DNA from: Elusimicrobiota bacterium
GTDB lineage: Bacteria > Elusimicrobiota > Elusimicrobia > FEN-1173 > JAKLIF01
Direction of reading: 5' to 3'
Assembly: GCA_022709755.1 (NCBI GenBank)
Contig: JAKLIF010000001.1
Coordinates: 444,661-508,660 of the forward strand
Length of the DNA stretch: 64,000 nt
The DNA's letters: not shown here
Text below: more model-generated notes on this DNA
The model's input: only the letters and a program-made list of their open reading frames with translations
Databases searched by the model: none
What the model was told of the DNA's origin: nothing
How positions within the stretch are numbered: position 1 is the stretch's first letter

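Overview
The window is a GC-rich bacterial chromosome segment with very short gaps between genes. It looks like a Gram-negative, probably uncultured lineage. Outer-membrane and envelope genes are present: a BamA/TamA-family barrel, two SurA-like parvulins, a GT9 heptosyltransferase-like enzyme and a full division/peptidoglycan cluster. Candidatus Omnitrophota or a relative in the PVC superphylum is my best guess. It rests on general gene style and on the giant gene, since very large genes have been reported from Omnitrophota; no marker gene proves it.

Layout. Positions 1-4640 (minus strand): hpt (cut by the window edge), tilS, a GT9 glycosyltransferase and a GT2 glycosyltransferase. Positions 4784-8540 (plus): a membrane-anchored alkaline-phosphatase-superfamily enzyme and an Omp85-type barrel. 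Positions 8550-15508 (minus): a secreted unknown protein, pdxA, two parvulin-type chaperones and mfd. At 15557 a queD-like gene sits on the plus strand. Next to it, at 15966-16442, is an AT-rich ORF that looks foreign.

From 31921 down to 16478 the minus strand carries one dense co-directional run, mostly with 4-30 bp overlaps or gaps: a murC-murB fusion, ddl, ftsQ, ftsA, ftsZ, pilT, pgeF, pheA, an aminotransferase, aroF, tyrA, aroA, cmk, a plsC-like gene, a small membrane protein and folB. It couples cell-wall precursor synthesis and division to aromatic amino acid synthesis. Positions 32092-38766 hold a PMT-like glycosyltransferase (minus), nadE, an SGNH-type protein and a radical SAM protein (plus).

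The outstanding feature is one uninterrupted plus-strand reading frame from 39180 to the right edge. It has at least 8,273 codons and no stop in the window. It begins with a signal peptide and then strings together domains normally found as separate enzymes: a TIKI/ChaN-like domain, a beta-barrel-like segment, a transglutaminase-like Cys-His-Asp domain, zincin-like motifs, a GH130-like propeller, a GDP-hexose-phosphorylase-like HIT domain, an M20C peptidase, a complete RecJ exonuclease, a phosphohistidine swivel domain, a low-molecular-weight protein tyrosine phosphatase, a PEP-synthase-type ATP-grasp domain and the start of a CDF metal transporter. Four CPBP (CAAX protease-like) intramembrane modules punctuate it at intervals of about 5-6 kb; only the first keeps the full catalytic motif set. 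A sigma70-like promoter and a roughly 140-nt potentially structured leader precede it. I saw no tRNA, rRNA, CRISPR array or insertion sequence.
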